Source: Antilocapra americana
Lineage: Eukaryota > Chordata > Mammalia > Artiodactyla > Antilocapridae
Reading direction: 5' to 3'
Length of the DNA stretch: 64,000 bases
Assembly: GCA_007570785.1 (NCBI GenBank)
Contig: ML664161.1
Location: forward strand, 40,850,360 to 40,914,359
Positions 20,778 through 31,475 of this stretch are shown one piece after another (the first letter of the stretch is position 1; every line of letters starts with the position of its first letter). The notes beneath the pieces are model-generated. The model searched no databases. It was given only the letters and a program-made list of their open reading frames with translations, and had not been told where the DNA came from. The position numbers were made by a program, and so were the translations under genes.

Positions 20778-20996
20778 TTGGGGCTTCTCAGGTGGCTCAG
20801 TGGTAAAGAATCCACCTGCCAGTACAGGAGACACAGGTTTCATCCTTGGGTTGGAAAGATCCCCTGAAGGAGGGAATGGCAACCCACTTCAGTATCCCTG
20901 CCTGGAAAATCCCATAGACAGAAGCCTGTGGGCTACAGTCCATGGGGTCACGGAGAGTTGGACACAACTGAAGCAACTGAGCATGCATGCACATTG
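20778..20996 (+). mobile_element. Bov-tA SINE
   Basis: Full-length sense copy: tRNA-Glu-derived head with an A-box-like 'tggctcagtggtaaagaat', a decayed B box (ggtttcatcc), core, and a terminus gacacaactgaagcaactgag followed by a (catg)-type tail. Confidence 0.92.
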
Positions 20997-21017
20997 TAGC
21001 TTAAGAAGAGACTGTAG

Positions 21018-21248
21018 TGTATATTACCATATGTGAAACAGAGCACCAGTCCAGAGTCAATGCATGAGACAGGTGCTCAGGCCTGGTACACTGGGATGCC
21101 CCAGAGGGATGGGATGGGGAGGGAGGTGGGAGGGGGGCTCAGGATGGGGGGACACATGTCCCATGGCTGATTCATGTCAATGTATGGCAAAAACCACTAC
21201 AATATTGTAAAGCAATTAGTCTCCAATTAAAATAAATTAATTAAAAAA
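21018..21248 (+). mobile_element. Young ruminant L1, 3' UTR fragment with poly-A
   Basis: Severely 5'-truncated L1 in sense: 'atgcatgagacaggtgctcagg', 'gagggatgggatggggaggg', 'tgtcaatgtatggcaaaaacc', 'tctccaattaaaataaatt' and an A-run. The imperfect direct repeat aagagactgtag / aagagaatgtag (21006-21017, 21249-21260; 11 of 12 match) is the probable TSD. Confidence 0.88.
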
Positions 21249-21479
21249 AAGAGAATGTAGGTGTTAGAGGTTTGCAATACTAACATGATTTGCAAGAACT
21301 ATCTTTTACGTTTCTATCAGAGCAGAACTGAGCTGAATGGAATATTTTTGGACCCTGGACCCTCTTCTGAGCTATGGTGTTAAATAGTTCTTTAGGTTGA
21401 TTTCCAGTATCTTGTAATATGTGTGTAAAGCACAGAATTTATCTGGCTTGTACGATAATTAGCAATCACTTATCTTATA

Positions 21480-21638
21480 GACTTCACTGGTAGCTCAGAG
21501 AGTAAAGCGTCTACCTGCAATGTGGGAGACCCGGGTTCAACCCCCGGGTTGGGAAGATCCCCTGGAAAGGAAATGGCAACCCACTCCAGCACACTTGCCT
21601 GGAAAATTCCATGGACGGATGAGCCTGTTAGGCTATAG
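21480..21638 (+). mobile_element. Bov-tA SINE, 5' part, split by BovB
   Basis: Head and core of a SINE with 'ggttcaaccccc' as a near-B-box, ending mid-element at 'gttaggctatag'. The missing 3' part is found 1.4 kb further on at 23012-23075, so a BovB landed inside this SINE. Confidence 0.9.
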
Positions 21639-23011
21639 TTCAGTTCAGTTCAGTTCAGTTCAGTCACTCAGTTGTGTCCAACTCTTTTCAAGCCCATGGA
21701 CTGCAGCATGCCAGGCCTCCCTTTCCATCACCAACTCCTGGAGTTTACTCAAACTCATGTCCATTGAGTCAGTGATGCCATCCAACCATTTCATCCTCTA
21801 TTGTCCCCTTCTCCTCCTGCCCTCAATCTTTCCCAGCATCAGGGTCTTTTCAAATGAGTCGGCTCTTCACATCAGGTGGCCAAAGTATTGGAGTTTCAGC
21901 TTCAACATCAGTCCTTCCAATGAACACCCAAGACTGATCTCCTTTAGGATGGACTGGTTGGATCTCTTTGCAGCCCAAGGGACTCTCAAGAGTCTTCTCC
22001 AACACCACAGTTCAAAAGCATCAGTTCTTCGGTGCTCAGCTTTCTTTATCGTCCACTCTCACATCCATACATGATTACTGGAAAAACCATAGCCTTGACG
22101 AGATGGACCTTTGTTGTCAAAGTAATGTCTCTGCTTTTTAATATGCTGTCTTGGTTGGTCATAACTTTCCTTCCAAGAAGCAAGCACCTTTAAATTTCAT
22201 GGCTGCAATCAGCATCTGCAGTTAATTTTGGAGCCTCAAAAAATAAAGTCAGCCACTGTTTCCACTGTTTCCCCATCTATCTTGCCATGAAGCGATAGGG
22301 CTGGATGCCATGATCTTTGTTTTCTGAATGTTGAGCTTTAAGGCAACTTTTTCACTCTCCTCTTTCACTTTCCTCAAGAGGCTCTTTAGTTCTTCACTTT
22401 CTGCCATAAGGGTGGTACATCTGCATGTCTGAGGTTATTGATATTTCTCCCAGCAATCTTGATTCCAGCTTGTGCTTCAACCAGCCCAGCATTTCTCATG
22501 ATGTATTCTGCATATAAACTAAATAAGCAGGATGACAATATATAGCCTTGATGTACTCCTTTTCCTATTTGGAACCAGTCTGTTGTTCCATGTCTAGTTC
22601 TAACTGTCACTTCCTGACCTGCATACAGGTTTCTCAAGAGGGAAGTCAGGTGGTCTGGTGTTCCCATCTCTTGAAGAATTTTCCACAGTTTATTGTGATC
22701 CACAGTCAAAGGCTTTGGCATAGTCAATAAAGCACAAATATATGTTTTCCTGGAGCTCTCATGCTTTTTTGATGAGCCAGTGGATATTGACAATTTGATC
22801 TCTGGTTCCTCTGCCTTTTCTACAGTGATCTTGAACATCTGGAAGTTCACAGTTCACATATTGCTGAAGCCTGGCTTGGAGAATTTTGAACATTATTTTG
22901 CTAGTGTGTGAGATGAGTGCAGTTGTGTGGTAGTTTGAGCATTCTTTGGCATTGCCTTTCTTTGGGACTGGAATGAAAACTGACCTTTTCCAGTCCTGTG
23001 GCCACTGCTGA
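21639..23011 (-). mobile_element. BovB LINE, long antisense copy
   Basis: About 1.37 kb of BovB, starting on the plus strand with five copies of the TTCAG pentamer (element 3' end), running through the 3' region and reverse transcriptase coding part, and truncated at 'ccagtcctgtggccactgctg'. It sits inside a Bov-tA SINE. Confidence 0.95.
22386..22850 (-). pseudogene. BovB reverse transcriptase remnant
   Basis: 154-codon minus frame with RT blocks 'NKLWKILQEMGTPDHLTSLL', 'TTDWFQIGKGVHQGYILSS' and 'RNAGLVEAQAGIKIAGRNI'. The catalytic box, YADD in intact BovB, reads HAD and then shifts frame (around 22411-22430), so the enzyme would be inactive. Confidence 0.9.
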
Positions 23012-23075
23012 ATTCACGGGATCACAAAGAGTTGGACATGGACACGACTGAGCGACTTCACTTTCACTTTCACTT
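23012..23075 (+). mobile_element. Bov-tA SINE, 3' part, split by BovB
   Basis: 'gggatcacaaagagttggac', a repeated 'atggacacgactgagcgactt' and a (cacttt)n tail complete the SINE that begins at 21480. Confidence 0.85.
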
Positions 23076-24544
23076 TAATTCTTATCGACCTCAACTCCAT
23101 CACCTACAAAGTATGGCCCTAGCAATAGATTGTCTTTAAGATAGGACTCCACTCTCTGTTTTTGCCTGAATTAGATTAGATTTTAGGATCACATATTCTT
23201 TTTTATACCAGTAGTTTCAATGATTTGATTTTAGGACCATATGTTCTTTTATATAACAGTAGGTTCTCCTCTCCTGTATATCCTATCATCTTGAGTTTAG
23301 TATCTCACTCAAAACAAAAGTAGAGTGTAAAGAAACAAGCTGTTTTCTTACTCAGTTCTAAAATAATAGGGGTAAGGCTAAAAATGAATAGCTAAGAAAA
23401 TTGCTTTTTGTGTTTGTATAATTATTTTTCCCATATTTGCCTATTGTAACATTTTATTTCCAAGAAAATGCTGTCAAATTGGGAGGCTTTCTATTTCCTG
23501 CAGGTGGCCTTTTTTTTTTTCCTTTTGTCTCATACCAGGAACTGTGTATTAAAACAGATTTTTAAGAGATGTAACAATGAAAGTTTGCATATATGCACGT
23601 GATACACTATTATTTTATGACCAGGAAGTCTTCTAGATCTCTTCTAGATATTTCTCCGAGATTGCTGAAGAGTTTAATCACTCCGTATCATACTGGTTTT
23701 TCCATATGTAAAATTGCCAGGATCTGTCATACACATCTCTGGTGGTGCTGTGATGTATAACATAAGTGATTGATACTTGTCTATCTTGTCAGTGTTCCTT
23801 GGCAAAAGCACAGCTAGGCACAGTAATTGTTCATTACCTATATGTGTCCCTGTGGCTGCTTTATACTTCACAACTGGGAAGTAGTCTTAATTCTGGACTA
23901 CTTGGCTGTGGACAGATGGACTTCATCTTTCTTACTTTACTTTAACTAGACTACCCTCTTGGGAGCTGTTTCTTTTTCTGTGATAATCCCCAAACCTCAG
24001 AACTCATGACTGATAATCAAATAAGCAAACAAACAAAAGAGTTTTAACTACAAAACATGAAACCAGTAATATCTTATCAAAGTGAGAAGATCATATTACT
24101 TGGCATTTTTATATATCAAAATAAAATGTAAGGAATAGACTGTACACATTTGCTACTGTATGTCTGCTTGCCTTATTTAAGATGTGGGGAATAGTTCACT
24201 GAATGTTAGTAATATGATGTTCCAACAGGTTGGACATTAGAGAGCAATTCAGTTTTCCTAGTCATCTAATCCAGAATTGATTTGTGACTACTTATTGTTC
24301 ACAGTATCTCATAGTTGTCTTGAAGCATATAAAAATAAATGGCATGAGTTTCCCATTTTTAAACTTTTATTAAGTGCTAATTAATGTAGAGTATATGAGA
24401 AATAGTCTCATACAGAATATTTGGATATTTAAGAAACATTGGAAAAAAGAAAACCACAACTCTTCCTGTCTTTATACACGTGGAAAATCTTGGTAGAACA
24501 GCTTTTAAATGTGAGAGCTTAAAATAACAGAGTAATGTAAGGAT
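23076..24544. other. 1.5 kb without gene; diverged tandem duplication at 23179-23262
   Basis: Two related ~36-base segments (23179-23214 and 23227-23262, starting gattttagga) form a local duplication. A T-run lies at about 23511-23522. Nothing else recognised. Confidence 0.55.
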
Positions 24545-24690
24545 ATGGATTTTTGAGTCAGGTATACCAAGGTCTAAATTCTGCCAATTTTATTTTCCTA
24601 GGTGACTTTGGATAAGTTATTTAATCTCTTGAAGTTTCACTGTCTCATCTGTGTATAAAAGTCCACTTAGTGGTTCAAAACTGGTTGAAC
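24545..24690 (+). repeat. MIR SINE fragment
   Basis: 'ttttgagtcaggtataccaaggtctaaattctgcc' then 'taggtgactttggataagttatttaatctc' and 'tttcactgtctcatctgtgta' give the classical MIR order. Confidence 0.75.
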
Positions 24691-24775
24691 ATGGATAAGT
24701 TAATGTATGACTCAGCTTAATGAAAATGATGTTATAGGATGGTAGGAAGGATATGACTGAATACCCAGTATCGAG

Positions 24776-24955
24776 TACTTGCTACTGCTTGGACTGATGT
24801 TGCTTCTTTTACCACTGCTACCCTTAGTATCGCAACTACCAACACTACCACCCCCGCTAGTACTACTGCAGTTTCTGCTACTTGTTGTTATCTTCATATA
24901 CATCGTATCAACCACCACTGTCCTTGTCATTATGCTCATCATCACCATTTTCATT
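24776..24955. repeat. Decayed triplet (ACT/CTT-type) repeat
   Basis: Plus strand is a run of short triplet-like words (tac, act, acc, ctt, cat) such as 'accactgctacccttag', 'ctaccaacactaccacc' and 'atcatcaccattttc'. It reads as an old trinucleotide microsatellite broken by substitutions. The Leu-rich (plus) and Thr/Ser/Met-rich (minus) frames here reflect that. Confidence 0.6.
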
Positions 24956-25949
24956 AAGAAAGATGAAGTAGTGAGCACCAGATATAAGAAAACTTGTTTC
25001 TTAAATTCTTCTGAACACTTTGAAAGTTCCCATTCTTGTTCTTGGCAACTTCTCCTTTATAGAGCAGCTTCTCTCTTTGCAGGTCAGGAGAGAAGTTCAA
25101 GACAAACTTGAACTTCTGTTAGACATCTAGTGATCCAAAAAATTATTTTGTTTTCAAAATTAGTACCAACAATGAAAATTTCAACAGTGAACTTTTCCAA
25201 GGGATGGAAACTGAAAGATAATTAAAGGTAATTCAAAGAATACAGTAATTTAAGTGAAGTAAAAATAAAGGGGAGAGAGACCACCCAAGAAATAAAATGT
25301 GTTTAGGAAGAAAAAAAATGGTTAATTAGGCTGAGCCTTCCCTTAAAAAAGTAGTAAATGAAAGACAATTCCTGTTATGAAACAATGGGTGACATAGACT
25401 CTATTTGCTCTTCTCCTTGGCACATATTGCCTATGTTGAATTCATGCTAAAAATTTTCTCCTGAGAGGCAGCCAATAAAGTGGCAATAACCGCAACCTAG
25501 GTCAGGTGCTTGAATTTACCACCAAGCATCTGAGTGACCATGGCCAAGTGTTGAGATCCTGCCATAGATGATACTCAAGATGCAACTTTACTCAGCTACT
25601 TTCCAACTTAACAATGTGACTATTTTTATTAAAAATAAGAAAACAGAAAAGAATGTCACAGACACTGCTTAATTTCAGTTTAGAAACAGTATCTCTCAAG
25701 TGAATGTTCAAGATTCTAAAGCAATAATTTAGTAAAGGATATTCCCGTTGGAGGAAGAGATGCAAACACATTTTAAATGTCAAGAATGTATAACATCATT
25801 GTATTGATTCTAGCTGCCCTCTGAGGCTCTATAATATGGTCATAGTTGACTATATTAAATACAAATACTTTCTCAAGCACTGAGGAGTTTGATTGCAAAA
25901 CAATGACTTGACATTGTTCTGGGCAGTAAAGTAATTTCACATCAATTGT
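24956..25949. other. No recognisable feature
   Basis: About 1 kb of AT-rich DNA with no repeat or gene I can support. Confidence 0.5.
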
Positions 25950-26180
25950 GAGGTCCCAGTGTTTAATGGGTCACCCACCTAAGAGGTGTGGGATTTGATT
26001 TTATCATGTTTGTGTCCCTCCTACCATTTTGTTGCAGCTTCGTCTATGTCTTTGGACATAGGACATCTCTTTTGGGGGGGTTCCAGCATCCTCCTGCCAA
26101 TGGTTGTTCAACACTTAGCTACAGTTATGGTACTCTTGCAGAAGATGAGTGCATGTCCTTCTACTCTACCATCTTGAATC
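25950..26180. repeat. Possible old artiodactyl L1-type fragment
   Basis: 'tttaatgggtcacccacctaagaggtgtgggatttgatttt' and 'ccttctactctaccatcttgaa' resemble sequence I recall as repeated in artiodactyl genomes. Element and orientation are uncertain. Open frames of 63 and 81 codons overlap and are not called genes. Confidence 0.3.
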
Positions 26181-26515
26181 AGAGAAGCTCTTATACATAT
26201 AGTTTGAAAATTCAAATAATACTAATAGCTTAATGATAAAAATAGCACTGTCTTTTACCCCAAGTCTTTCTGCTTACATCCCCCAGAGGTAAACTGTGAA
26301 GCCAACACTATCAAGTCATAGAGTCTACTTGAATTTTGCTTCCTATCTTGATGTAATAGAAAGGTCCTTTCTAAAGTTCTGTGGTACAAACAAACTTGCT
26401 TTTCTTTTTCCATTGATAGCATCAGTTCAACTTTCTCCCACCTGCCAAATAGCTTATCAGTCTTTTGTCTGCTTTCTAACTTTGAAATACCATTTCTCTC
26501 ACTGATAATAGTCAC
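26181..26515. other. No recognisable feature
   Basis: Single-copy-looking sequence. The 86- and 69-codon frames on opposite strands show no motif. Confidence 0.45.
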
Positions 26516-26727
26516 TGTTGTATAGTTGCTAAATCATGTCTGATTCTTTTGTGACTCCCATGGACTGTAGCCTGCCAGGCTCCTCTGTCTATGGAATTTT
26601 CCAGGCGAGAATATTGGAGTGGGTTGCCATTCCCTTCTCCAGGGGATCTTCCTGACTCAGGAGTTGAACCCAGGTCTTCCACATTGCAGGCAGATTCTTT
26701 ACCATCTGAGCCACCAGGGAAGACTTC
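26516..26727 (-). mobile_element. Bov-tA SINE, antisense
   Basis: Full-length: 3' terminus complement 'tagttgctaaatcatgtctgac', 'ggactgtagcctgccaggctcc', core complement, and complement of the tRNA-Glu-derived head ending 'atctgagccaccagggaag'. Confidence 0.92.
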
Positions 26728-26842
26728 CACAATAAGTCTGCCCAAATCAATGCTGCTTCCATGCCATATAAATGAAACTTGGTGAGCTTCAGGACTCTAG
26801 CAAAGAAAGGAATCCTCTAACTAGCTCCACAAAGCTATCATG

Positions 26843-27120
26843 CTGCTGCTGCTGCTGCTAAGTCACTTCAGTCGTGTCCGACTCTGTGCGACCCCATAGA
26901 CGGCAGCCCACCAGGCTCCCCCATCCCTGGGATTCTCCAAGCAAGAATACTGGAGTGAGTTGCCATTTCCTTCTCCAGTGCATGAAAGTGAAAAGGGAAA
27001 GTGAAGGTGCTCAGTCATGTCTGACTCGTAGCAACCCCATGGACTGCAGCCTACCAGGCTCCTCCGTCCATGGAATTTTCTAGGCAAGAGTACTGGAGAT
27101 GGGTGCCATTGCCTTCTCCG
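26843..27120 (-). mobile_element. Bov-A2 SINE, antisense, two units, 11-bp TSD
   Basis: Starts with a (CTG)n/(GCT)n tail complement, then unit 1 (to about 26985), a linker 'gaaagtgaaaagggaaagtg' and unit 2. The exact 11-bp repeat aagctatcatg lies at 26832-26842 and 27121-27131. No tRNA head. Complete and little diverged, so probably recent. Confidence 0.94.
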
Positions 27121-27131
27121 AAGCTATCATG

Positions 27132-27817
27132 GGACCAATTCAAAGTGTTCCATGTCCCATCAGCTAAGATTTAAAGCTACCATGGTTGAATATCTGACCA
27201 CATGTGCTTCCAAAGGTTGGGGCTTCTTTGACAGATGAAGTACAACAGTAGACACATCCAGTTAGGAAGTAGTTTGTCCAGCATCTGGCATTTCTTATCT
27301 GTGCTTTGATTACCTGTACATTGACATCTGTTGCCTTCACTCAGACAAATTTTTAAGAAGTATCAGACCTCCTTTCTCACTATCCATAAATGGGGTTTCT
27401 TATATAACCTGAAACTCAAGATTGTCAAAAATCTATAAGCATCAAATAGATTTTTCACATACTTACTATCCTACAATAGAACATACAACACCAGAGGTAG
27501 TGTGGTATTACTTTGACTATGACTATTAATAAATATAATATTGATCCTAACACAATTGATCCTGCTGTGCTTCATAGTCTTTGAAATAGTTTGATTCTAT
27601 GTTAAAGTCCTGACTCTATAGAAAATTTTTCCTGCATATGAGACTTACTCATTTTTAGATCATCCTGATCAAGACTGCATTTACAACTGAAAATGTAACC
27701 ATGTAAATCATTTGGTTCTTACATGTCTCACTGGTGACACTACGAAGCTGTCAGATGTATGCATTTAACTACCTAACTTCAAGACCAGTGATAATGGTCT
27801 TTCTTCTTGTATGATGG
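27132..27817. other. No recognisable feature
   Basis: AT-rich single-copy-looking DNA between two SINEs. Confidence 0.5.
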
Positions 27818-27823
27818 ACTTTC

Positions 27824-27827
<4 letters not shown>

Positions 27828-27874
<47 letters not shown>

Positions 27875-28073
27875 GTCGCTAAGTCACATCTGACTCTTGC
27901 GACCCCATGGACTGTAGCCTGCCAGGCTCCTCTGTCCATGGGATTCTCTGGGCAATAACACTAGACTGGGTTGCCATTTCCTTCTCCAGGAGATCTTCCC
28001 GACCCAGGAACCAAACCCAGGTCTCCTGCATTGCAGGCAGATTCTTTACTGACTGAGCTATGAGGGAAGCCCC
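27828..28073 (-). mobile_element. Bov-tA SINE, antisense, with (CT)n tail and 10-bp TSD
   Basis: Plus strand begins with about 46 bases of CT repeat (27828-27873), then the SINE 3' end complement 'agtcgctaagtcacatctgac', core, and head complement ending 'ctatgagggaagcccc'. The exact repeat actttccctt lies at 27818-27827 and 28074-28083, which places the microsatellite inside the inserted unit as the element's 3' tail (GA)n. Confidence 0.94.
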
Positions 28074-28083
28074 ACTTTCCCTT

Positions 28084-28581
28084 ACATATAGTTAAATAGA
28101 AATACAGTGGAGCAGAACCATGTATATAATTTTTCTTATGTTGTCTAGATTTTAGTGTCTAATTTCTTATAAAGTAGAATCTCATGTTTCATTTATTCTT
28201 CATAGCAACAAACATATCTATTAAAATGTATTATAGTTAGGAGGCATAATATTTAAAGAATATGCAGTAAACCCTTTAGGAAGCTCTCTACTACTCCCAT
28301 CCTAGGGATGTGATGGTCCTGGCACAAATAGTTTAAGTGCTTAGATATCTGTTCAGACTTCCATTCTTTCCTTTCATCCAAATGAATGTAATGGATGATG
28401 TTCCCTCAACCATGAATGTACTTTATGGATGAGTTGATTTAAACTTTACAAGAATCCAGCTGCCTATGTTAGAACATAGCTACTACCAAAGAAATTATCC
28501 TATCATATACAAAGAATATGGCATTCTGAAAGTTTCAGACATGTTTATCAGAGACAATAAACCAGGATGACCTCCCCGTCA
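28084..28581. other. No recognisable feature
   Basis: AT-rich single-copy-looking DNA. Confidence 0.5.
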
Positions 28582-29017
28582 TTCAGTTCAGTTCAATTCA
28601 GTCACTTAGTCGCGTCCAACTCTTTGCGACCCCATGGACCGCAGCATGCCAGGCCTCCCTGTCCAACACCAACTCCTGGAGTTTACTCAAACTCATGTCC
28701 ATTGAGTCAGTGATGCCATCCAACCATTTCATCCTCTATTGGCCCCTTCTCCTCCTGCCCCCAATCCCTCCCAGCATTAGGGTCTTTTCAAATGAGTCAG
28801 CTCTTCACATCAGGTGGCCAAAGTATTGCAGTTTCAGCTTCAACATCAGTCCTTCCAATGAACACCCAGGACTGATCTCCTTTAGGATGGACTGGTTGGA
28901 TCTCCTTACAGTCCAATGGACTCTCAAGAGTCTTCTCCAACACCACAGTTCAAAAACATCAATTCTTCTGTGCTCAGTTTTCTTTATAGTCCAACTCTCA
29001 CATCCATACATGATTAC
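28582..29017 (-). mobile_element. BovB LINE, antisense 3' fragment
   Basis: About 435 bases from the pentamer terminus (ttcagttcagttcaattcag) through 'ccaactcctggagtttactc' to 'catccatacatgattac', where it is truncated. Translated on the minus strand it gives the C-terminal BovB segment with 'MYGCESWTIKKTEHRRID', in a 79-codon frame. Confidence 0.94.
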
Positions 29018-30261
29018 AGGACATCTACATCCCAGCACGGCCATTTGTTGCTACCATCATAATTCAACATTATGTTGTGTCATCTGGCATTTTAAGGCTT
29101 GTATAAGCAAGTAAAAGAAACACAAAGTTTCTACTTGGTATTTTGTAGACCTATGTTTTCTTATAGACCTGCTGAAGATTATTACATAGGCATTGACTCA
29201 GAAAATAAGCTACATATTAAAATAATGTAATTTTCTGTCATAAGTATTACATGACATCTTTCTTATGCCTAAGAGATGAAATTCCTTAGTGTGTGAACTT
29301 TGATACAACTACACTGGTATCACAGTCTGTGCCTATGGGATTCCACACTGAAGAACAAAGAAAGGAAAGCTAAATAGTGCATACATATATTCTTATACTT
29401 AATTTTAAGATATATAAATCATTAGATAGTTTAGTTGTTTTATTGTACCTATATTTTGTAAGTCATCTGTAGTTTGAGTCCTAGATGACTGGTTTTCACA
29501 GAGATTTTCTTGTTCAAGGATAGATGCTACATGGTTTTACCTACTTGTTTGAAAGTACAGCTGGCAATACAATCTGATTTTCTCCTGGAAAAAAAAATGT
29601 CCACTGTTAAAGAATGATTATTGCCTAGTCAGCTGTTCAGACTCTCCTGGAAACAGTTTTTATGGGAAAAGGAATAGGTGGAAGATGAATAGACTCAAAG
29701 GAATATTTTAAGGAAAAGGTTGAAGCAATTTTTTTGTGGGAAAGGGGGGAAATAATTACAAAGAAATTCTGGAAAAGATCAATGACTAGAAAATGACCCT
29801 TTGAACTCATCCTAGAAAATCTATTTAATAATATTTTATCTCCAAAAGACTAATTTTTAAATTGACTCATGTTGTCTAAGGCACATTTTTCACACAAATG
29901 AAAAAAAAAATAGCCCATAAACATTCCAAAAAGCAGGGGGTGAGGGGAACAAAGATTTTCTTGCTTTTAGAAAAAAATATGTATACTACTTCCATTTATC
30001 ACATTCATAAATGGTTATGGTTTAGTCTTATGTTGTATACTTATATTTGTATGATCAAAAGATGAATTAAGGAGATCAGAAGAAGAGGGAACTCTAAGCA
30101 TAGCAAAAAAATCAAGTGTAGTGCAAAGTCACCATACACTACTTACATTTAATATTGAGATAAGGAATCTAGCTGTACTGTAGTTATCAGGGAATGTATT
30201 TTGGATCATTTTAAGCATCTAAAAAGATCTATACAAGTTTTTGGGTTTTTTTCCATCAGTG
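29018..30261. other. 1.2 kb without gene or named repeat
   Basis: AT-rich; A-runs at 29589-29597 and around 29900-29910. No open frame above 60 codons stands out. Confidence 0.5.
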
Positions 30262-30904
30262 TCTTAAACTCAACCTCATTGAGGTATACTTTGCATACAA
30301 TAAAATATACTCATTTTAACTGCCCATTTTGATGAATAGTAAGAATAGTATCCTCAACCACAATCAAGATACACATTTCCATTAACCTGAGCGTGGCCTT
30401 ATGCCCTTTTGTAAATGAAAGCCTTCCTTCACTCTCAGTTCCCAACAACCACTGATGTTTCTGTCACTATAATTTTTGTCTTTTCTAGAAATTCATTTAA
30501 ATGAAGCAATAGAACATATGGTGAGATTTGGTTACCTTCTTTCACCTAACTTCATGCTTTACAGATGCAAATATGTTGTTGCATGTATCAGTAGTCATTA
30601 TATTTAATTGCTGAAAAGTATTTCACTAGATGGATCTACCACAAATTGTTTACCAATTCATCAGTCAATGGACTTTTGGGTTGTTCCAGTACTTTTGCTG
30701 ATATGAATAAAGCATCTTTGAACATTCAAGTACAAATCTTTTTGTCATCATAAGGTTTAATTTTTCTTATGTAAATACTTAGAAGTGAGAGTATTGAGTC
30801 ATGGTGAGTATATGTTTAACTTTATAAGAAACTATGATTTCTTCCAAAGAGGAGAAACTTTTGTGTTTCCACCAGTGGTGAATGAGCATTCCATTTGTTC
30901 CCCA
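30262..30904 (-). mobile_element. Ancient L1 (L1M-type) 3' region, antisense, left part
   Basis: Diverged L1 3' UTR/ORF2 end in antisense: 'tgaggtatactttgcatac', 'cccaacaaccactgatgttt', 'gttgttgcatgtatcagtagtc', 'tcaatggacttttgggttgttcc', 'atatgaataaagcatctttgaacattc'. It is broken at a duplicated 'ttctcaccaata' by SINE units and resumes at 31453. Confidence 0.8.
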
Positions 30905-30916
30905 TTCTCACCAATA

Positions 30917-31440
30917 CCCACTCCAGTATTCTTGGCCTTCTCTTATGGTTCAGCTGGTAAAGAATCCACCTGCAATGCAGGAGACCTGGGTTTGATAACT
31001 GAGTTGGGAAGATCCCCTGGGGAAGGGAAAGGCTACCCACTCCAGTATTCTGGGCTGGAGAATTCCACGGACTACAGTCCATGGGGTCGCAGAGTCAGAC
31101 ACAATTGAATGACTTTCACTTTCACTTTGGGCTTCCCTGATAGCCTAGTTGGTAAAGAATCTGCCTGCAATGCATGAGACCCCAGCTCAATTCCTGGGTT
31201 GGGAAGATCTGCTGGAGAAGGAATAACCTACCTACTCCAGTATTCTTGGGCTTCCTTTGTGGTTCAGCTGCTACAGAATTCACCCACAGTGCAGGAGACC
31301 TGGGTTCGATCCCTGGGTTGGGAAGATCCCATGGAGAAGGGAAAGGCTACCCACTCTAGCATTCTGGCCTGGAGAATTTCATGGACTGTATAATCCATGG
31401 GGTTGCAGAGTTGGACGTGACTGAGTGACTTTCAATTTCT
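30917..31440 (+). mobile_element. Three-unit Bov-tA SINE array with a single TSD pair
   Basis: Sense array. A core piece 'cccactccagtattctt' (30917-30934) is joined to a full Bov-tA ending in (cacttt)n (to about 31127), then a Bov-tA cut short at 'tactccagtattctt' (about 31128-31248), then a third, near-complete unit whose head contains the exact pol III B box ggttcgatcc at 31303-31312. The 12-bp repeat ttctcaccaata (30905-30916 and 31441-31452) flanks the whole block, and none is seen between units. Confidence 0.85.
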
Positions 31441-31452
31441 TTCTCACCAATA

Positions 31453-31475
31453 TCCTGTATAGTTTTAGATCAGTG
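31453..31475 (-). mobile_element. Ancient L1, right continuation
   Basis: 'tcctgtatagttttagatcag' continues the L1 interrupted at 30904; its far edge is not clear. Confidence 0.4.

Noticed and set aside
21639..21664. TTCAG pentamer tandem repeat as a CRISPR-like or satellite array
   Set aside because: It is the known 3' terminal pentamer run of BovB; no spacers.
21520..22074. 184-codon open frame
   Set aside because: Crosses from a SINE into antisense BovB; it is a chance fusion of two repeats, not a gene.
31303..31312. Exact pol III B box suggesting a tRNA gene
   Set aside because: Belongs to the tRNA-Glu-derived head of a Bov-tA SINE; no cloverleaf or anticodon stem can be folded, so it is not a tRNA gene.
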